DNA from: Cryobacterium psychrophilum
GTDB taxonomy: Bacteria; Actinomycetota; Actinomycetes; Actinomycetales; Microbacteriaceae
Direction: 5' to 3'
NCBI RefSeq assembly: GCF_004365915.1
Contig: NZ_SODI01000001.1
Location: forward strand, 1,674,001-1,738,000
DNA length: 64,000 nt
A program made the translations under genes and the position numbers. Of the stretch, positions 61,163 through 64,000 are shown piece by piece (within the stretch, counting starts at the first letter, position 1; the number at the start of each line of letters is the position of its first letter). Below the pieces are notes generated by a model. That model was not told where the DNA came from and did no database searches. It saw nothing but the letters and a program-made list of their open reading frames with translations.

Positions 61163-61663
61163 GTGACCCAGAACGCGAGCACTCCGCGCACACGCACCGA
61201 TGCCATGCGTGTCGGCTATGCGGCCGGGGGGTTTGACCTGTTCCACGTGGGACACCTCAATATTTTGCGCCAGGCCAGGAGTCAGTGTGACTACCTGATC
61301 GCCGGCGTCGTCTCTGACGAAATGCTCGAGGTGACCAAGGGCGCCCGGCCCGTCGTTCCCCTGAACGAACGGCTGGAGATCGTGCATCACATCAGCTTCG
61401 TGGACCAGGCCGTGCCCGAAGTTCTCAGGGACAAGATGGATACGTGGGAGCAGCTGCGCTTTGACGTGTTCTTCAAGGGTGACGACTGGCGCGGAACGGA
61501 GCGTGGGCTACGCCTGGAGCGCCAGTTCGCGGCCGTCGGGGTCGAGGTCGTGTATTTTCCATACACCGTGCACACGTCGAGCACGGCGTTGCGCCGGGCA
61601 CTTCAGGCGCTCAGTCGCCCGGAAACGCTTGGGCGAAACGCCCAGGCGGGCGTTCAGGAGTAA
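61163..61663 (+). CDS. Cytidylyltransferase, glycerol-3-phosphate type (TagD-like)
   Basis: A 166-residue nucleotidyltransferase: GYAAGGFDLFHVGHLNILRQ contains the HxGH site, LNERLEIVHHISFVDQAVPE and FFKGDDWRGTERG follow, and YTVHTSSTALRRAL takes the place of the RTxGISTT loop. This is the TagD/GCT layout, which makes CDP-glycerol or another CDP-polyol for phospho-polyol polymers. GTG at 61163 is the longest start. An ATG at 61205 would start MRVGYAAGGFD, closer to family N-termini. The 3' end overlaps the convergent polymerase gene by 53 nt. Confidence 0.85.
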   Translation: MTQNASTPRTRTDAMRVGYAAGGFDLFHVGHLNILRQARSQCDYLIAGVVSDEMLEVTKGARPVVPLNERLEIVHHISFVDQAVPEVLRDKMDTWEQLRFDVFFKGDDWRGTERGLRLERQFAAVGVEVVYFPYTVHTSSTALRRALQALSRPETLGRNAQAGVQE

Positions 61664-62909
61664 CGGGGACCGCACCGCGCCGCACGAGACTGAGTGCCAC
61701 GACAATGATGATCAGACGAGTGGCGCTGTAGAGAGGCCCGAACAGGAGCGCCCAGAGCGCGTTCACGCCCAGAAAGAGCATCACGCCACTCGCGGCTCCC
61801 ACCGAGCTCGACGAGGCCAACCCCCACACCACTACCCCCAGCAGAATGGCCGTGAGCGCGAGACCGGGAATGCCAAAGTGCGCCCAGAGATCGCCGAAGA
61901 CGGAATGCAGCTCAATGTGCCCGCCAAACATGTACTTCTCCACGTATCCGTTGTTGGGCGCGTAATTAATGCTCGCCATGCCCGTCTTCGCCACCTGCAG
62001 GTCTTCGGGGTTCAACAGGGTGCCGGCGCCGAAACCCAGTGGCCGGTCTCGCATGAGACTCAGGGTGGCGGCCAGTTCCGGGCGGCCGCCGAGGATGAGC
62101 GACCCGGCGGCATTGAGCTGGGCTACGGTTCGTTCCCTCGTGGCCTCACCAAAAGAGCCGGCGAGGATTGCCTTCTGCGCAAGATAAAAAACAAGGGTGG
62201 CGAGCGCCGCCATGCCCACGATGATGCCCCCGCCCGACCGCCGCCGCCCGGCTCGCCAGTGCCACGTGGGCAGCATCTGCCAGACGACCAGAATTGCCGT
62301 GATAAACAGAATGGCAAAGGACGAACGGGAGTCGGTGAACATCGACACGACGGTCAGCACGCCGATGACGGCGAACTCGAGCCAGCGGCGGCCCGACAAA
62401 TGAGCCAGCGCAAGGGCAACCACGGTTACGGCGAAGGAATACCCAAACTTCCACGGGTTCTCGGCATACATTCCGCTGGAGGACGTGACCCCGGCGCACA
62501 ACCCGACACCGAACCACAGTGCCAGCCACGACGGTGACATGACTTCCCTGGCCCAGAGCACGAACCCGATGGAGATGAGGATACCTACGAGGCCGATCAG
62601 GACATTGGCGGTTTCACCGAGGCTGATGACGTGCGTTGGTGCGGCCAGCCCGTTGAGCCACACGCCGGAGATAAGGCAGACGAGACCGGTGATGAAGATG
62701 GTCACCGCTCCGCGATAGAGCGGAAGCACGCGCAACCAGACGGGAGCCAGCGCAATGACGGCAAGGTAACCCACCGTGAGGCCCTGCGGCAGGTCGACGC
62801 GCATCCCGAGCAGGATGAGCACGACCGCGACGATGATCCTGCTCGACAGCGCCGCGCGACCGGCCTGCTCGATCGGCCTGGTGGCGAATGTGACCGGGGC
62901 AGCGCTCAC
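61611..62909 (-). CDS. O-antigen polymerase/ligase-like membrane protein (second Wzy-like)
   Basis: A 432-residue polytopic membrane protein with about twelve helices and one large loop (about residues 255-330; AATLSLMRDRPLGFGAGTLL, NNGYVEKYMFGGHIELHSVF), the Wzy_C pattern with its conserved HNxxL-like HIELHS. It polymerises or ligates a surface glycan. GTG start; alone on this strand between the TagD-like gene and a 160-nt gap before the peptidase. It differs clearly from the other Wzy-like protein at 24041. Confidence 0.8.
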   Translation of the reverse strand: MSAAPVTFATRPIEQAGRAALSSRIIVAVVLILLGMRVDLPQGLTVGYLAVIALAPVWLRVLPLYRGAVTIFITGLVCLISGVWLNGLAAPTHVISLGETANVLIGLVGILISIGFVLWAREVMSPSWLALWFGVGLCAGVTSSSGMYAENPWKFGYSFAVTVVALALAHLSGRRWLEFAVIGVLTVVSMFTDSRSSFAILFITAILVVWQMLPTWHWRAGRRRSGGGIIVGMAALATLVFYLAQKAILAGSFGEATRERTVAQLNAAGSLILGGRPELAATLSLMRDRPLGFGAGTLLNPEDLQVAKTGMASINYAPNNGYVEKYMFGGHIELHSVFGDLWAHFGIPGLALTAILLGVVVWGLASSSSVGAASGVMLFLGVNALWALLFGPLYSATRLIIIVVALSLVRRGAVPVTPERPPGRFAQAFPGD

Positions 62910-63072
62910 TCGGCACGATCCTCAGCTGGCGGCCACCGGCGCACGAGGGGTGGGTTCGCCTGGCAAATGATCGCCTCGGACCTAACGATAGGTGCCCGCC
63001 CGGCCCTCATCAAGGCGAGGCGGTCATTCGACCCGGGATGCGCCCTGCAATGGGGGCGTGGCCGGCGTTGGG

Positions 63073-64000
63073 TCAGCCGGCGAAGCGATCCGTGGCGACG
63101 ATAATGGCGTCGAGGATTCCCGGCTGGTCAAAGGCGTGGCCGGCATCCGGGATCATGTGAAAGTCCGCTTCCGGCCAGTTCTTGTGCAGGTCCCAGGCTG
63201 TGAACGCGGGCGTGCACATGTCGTAGCGTCCCTGGATGATGACACCGGGAATGTCGGCGAGGCGGCCAGCATCCCGAATCAGCTGATTCGGCTCGAACCA
63301 GCCCCCGTTTGCAAAGAAATGGTTCTCGATGCGGGCGAAGGCCACCGCGAAGGCCGGCTCGGTGAAGTGCGCGATCTTGTCGGGCTCCTGCAAGAGGGTG
63401 ATCGTCGACGATTCCCACGTGGACCAGGCGATGCCGGCGCGTTCACGCACGAACTCGTCCGGATCATTCAGCATGCGCCCATAGGCGGCGATCAAGTGGC
63501 CGCGCTCGTTTTCGGGAACCGGCGCCAGGAACGCCTCCCACAGGTCGGGGTAGATCGCCGCGGCGCCCCCCTCGTAGAACCAATCAAGTTCCATCGGACG
63601 CAGCGTGAAGATTCCGCGCAGAACAAGCTCGGTGACCTTGGCGGGATGGGTCTCGGCGTAGGCGAGCCCGAGCGTGCTGCCCCAGGATCCACCGCAGACC
63701 AGCCAGCGTTCAATGCCCAGGTGCTCTCGCAGTTTTTCCAGGTCAGCTACGAGATGCCAGGTGGTGTTCGTGGCCAGGTCGGCGTGCGGCGCACTCGCGT
63801 GCGGGGTGCTGAGGCCGCATCCCCGCTGGTCGAAGAGGATGATGCGGTACTTCGCCGGATCGAAGACTCGACGCTGCGGCGCGCTGCTGGCTCCGCCTGG
63901 GCCGCCGTGCAGGTAGACGGCGGGTTTGCCCTCCGGGTTACCGGAGGCCTCCCAATAAATCGTCTGTCCGTCGCCCACGTCGAGCATGCCGGTTTCGTAG
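63073..64000 (-). CDS. pip: Proline iminopeptidase, partial (start beyond the window)
   Basis: An alpha/beta-hydrolase of family S33 that removes N-terminal proline. HGGPGGASSAPQ forms the oxyanion region, FDQRGCGLSTPH follows, the nucleophile serine is in CGGSWGSTLGLAYA, and the C-terminal PDAGHAFDQPG gives the histidine. The frame continues past base 64000 as YETG before an internal Met (63987), and family members have that sequence after about 12 residues, so the true start lies outside the window. Cytosolic; unrelated to the glycan locus. Confidence 0.92.
   Translation of the reverse strand, partial: YETGMLDVGDGQTIYWEASGNPEGKPAVYLHGGPGGASSAPQRRVFDPAKYRIILFDQRGCGLSTPHASAPHADLATNTTWHLVADLEKLREHLGIERWLVCGGSWGSTLGLAYAETHPAKVTELVLRGIFTLRPMELDWFYEGGAAAIYPDLWEAFLAPVPENERGHLIAAYGRMLNDPDEFVRERAGIAWSTWESSTITLLQEPDKIAHFTEPAFAVAFARIENHFFANGGWFEPNQLIRDAGRLADIPGVIIQGRYDMCTPAFTAWDLHKNWPEADFHMIPDAGHAFDQPGILDAIIVATDRFAG

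Noticed and set aside
1..64000. CRISPR arrays, insertion sequences, integrases and restriction systems
   Set aside because: Looked for regularly spaced palindromic repeats, transposase or integrase motifs and methyltransferase motifs and saw none; the repeats present are tandem coding repeats or short noncoding arrays.

Overview
The window is high-GC DNA with tightly packed, often 1-4 nt overlapping genes and many GTG starts. It suggests an actinobacterium, most likely of the family Microbacteriaceae: the first 14 kb keeps the actinobacterial order tilS-hpt-ftsH-folE-folP-folB-folK-DUF3180-PH proteins-DUF2520-panC-lysS-clpC known from Mycobacterium and relatives. The family assignment is inferred from gene order and sequence style, not from a database search.

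Layout. (1) 1-14088, minus strand: conserved housekeeping block (clpC 5' part, cardiolipin synthase, two tiny membrane proteins, lysS, panC, a Rossmann/DUF2520 protein, two PH-domain membrane proteins, folate genes, ftsH, hpt, tilS), with ppa divergent at 14134. (2) 14745-17604: two adjacent paralogous secreted cell-wall hydrolases (NlpC/P60 and M23), each with a coiled-coil N-terminal part. (3) 17836-18240: tRNA-Glu, tRNA-Asp and tRNA-Phe. (4) 18679-62909: a large, mosaic exopolysaccharide/cell-surface glycan locus. (5) 63073-end: proline iminopeptidase, cut by the window edge.

The glycan locus has several blocks. A plus-strand block (18679-26385) carries the initiating sugar-1-phosphate transferase, a WbpD-like acetyltransferase, glycosyltransferases, two Wzz-like chain-length proteins and a Wzy-like polymerase. 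A deacetylase/GT2 pair and a GNAT protein follow. A long minus-strand operon (45082 down to 31104) makes amino-sugar nucleotides (Gfo/Idh dehydrogenase, SDR, two DegT aminotransferases, NeuD-like acyltransferase), carries the Wzx flippase and three GT4 enzymes, and ends in an unusual trio: AMP-forming acyl ligase, PLP-dependent decarboxylase and acyl carrier protein. A second plus-strand block (45707-51240) has a DUF1972-type GT, a CDP-alcohol phosphotransferase, a GT2, a Wzz/BY-kinase fusion and another GT. Secreted proteins (two beta-helix proteins, a 1169-residue multidomain protein), a TagD-like cytidylyltransferase and a second Wzy-like protein complete the locus.

The locus also holds several gene remnants: a collapsed asparagine synthase, a truncated GT, a duplicated NeuD tail and a 69-residue protein built from GT-like pieces. 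They show repeated recombination and deletion. The most interesting system is the ligase/decarboxylase/ACP trio. It resembles the accessory enzymes of exosortase-A loci and, in logic, the ACP-bound amino acid decarboxylation of butirosin biosynthesis. Here it sits in a Gram-positive glycan operon with no exosortase in view, and may make an ACP-bound amine or amino acid for decorating the glycan.
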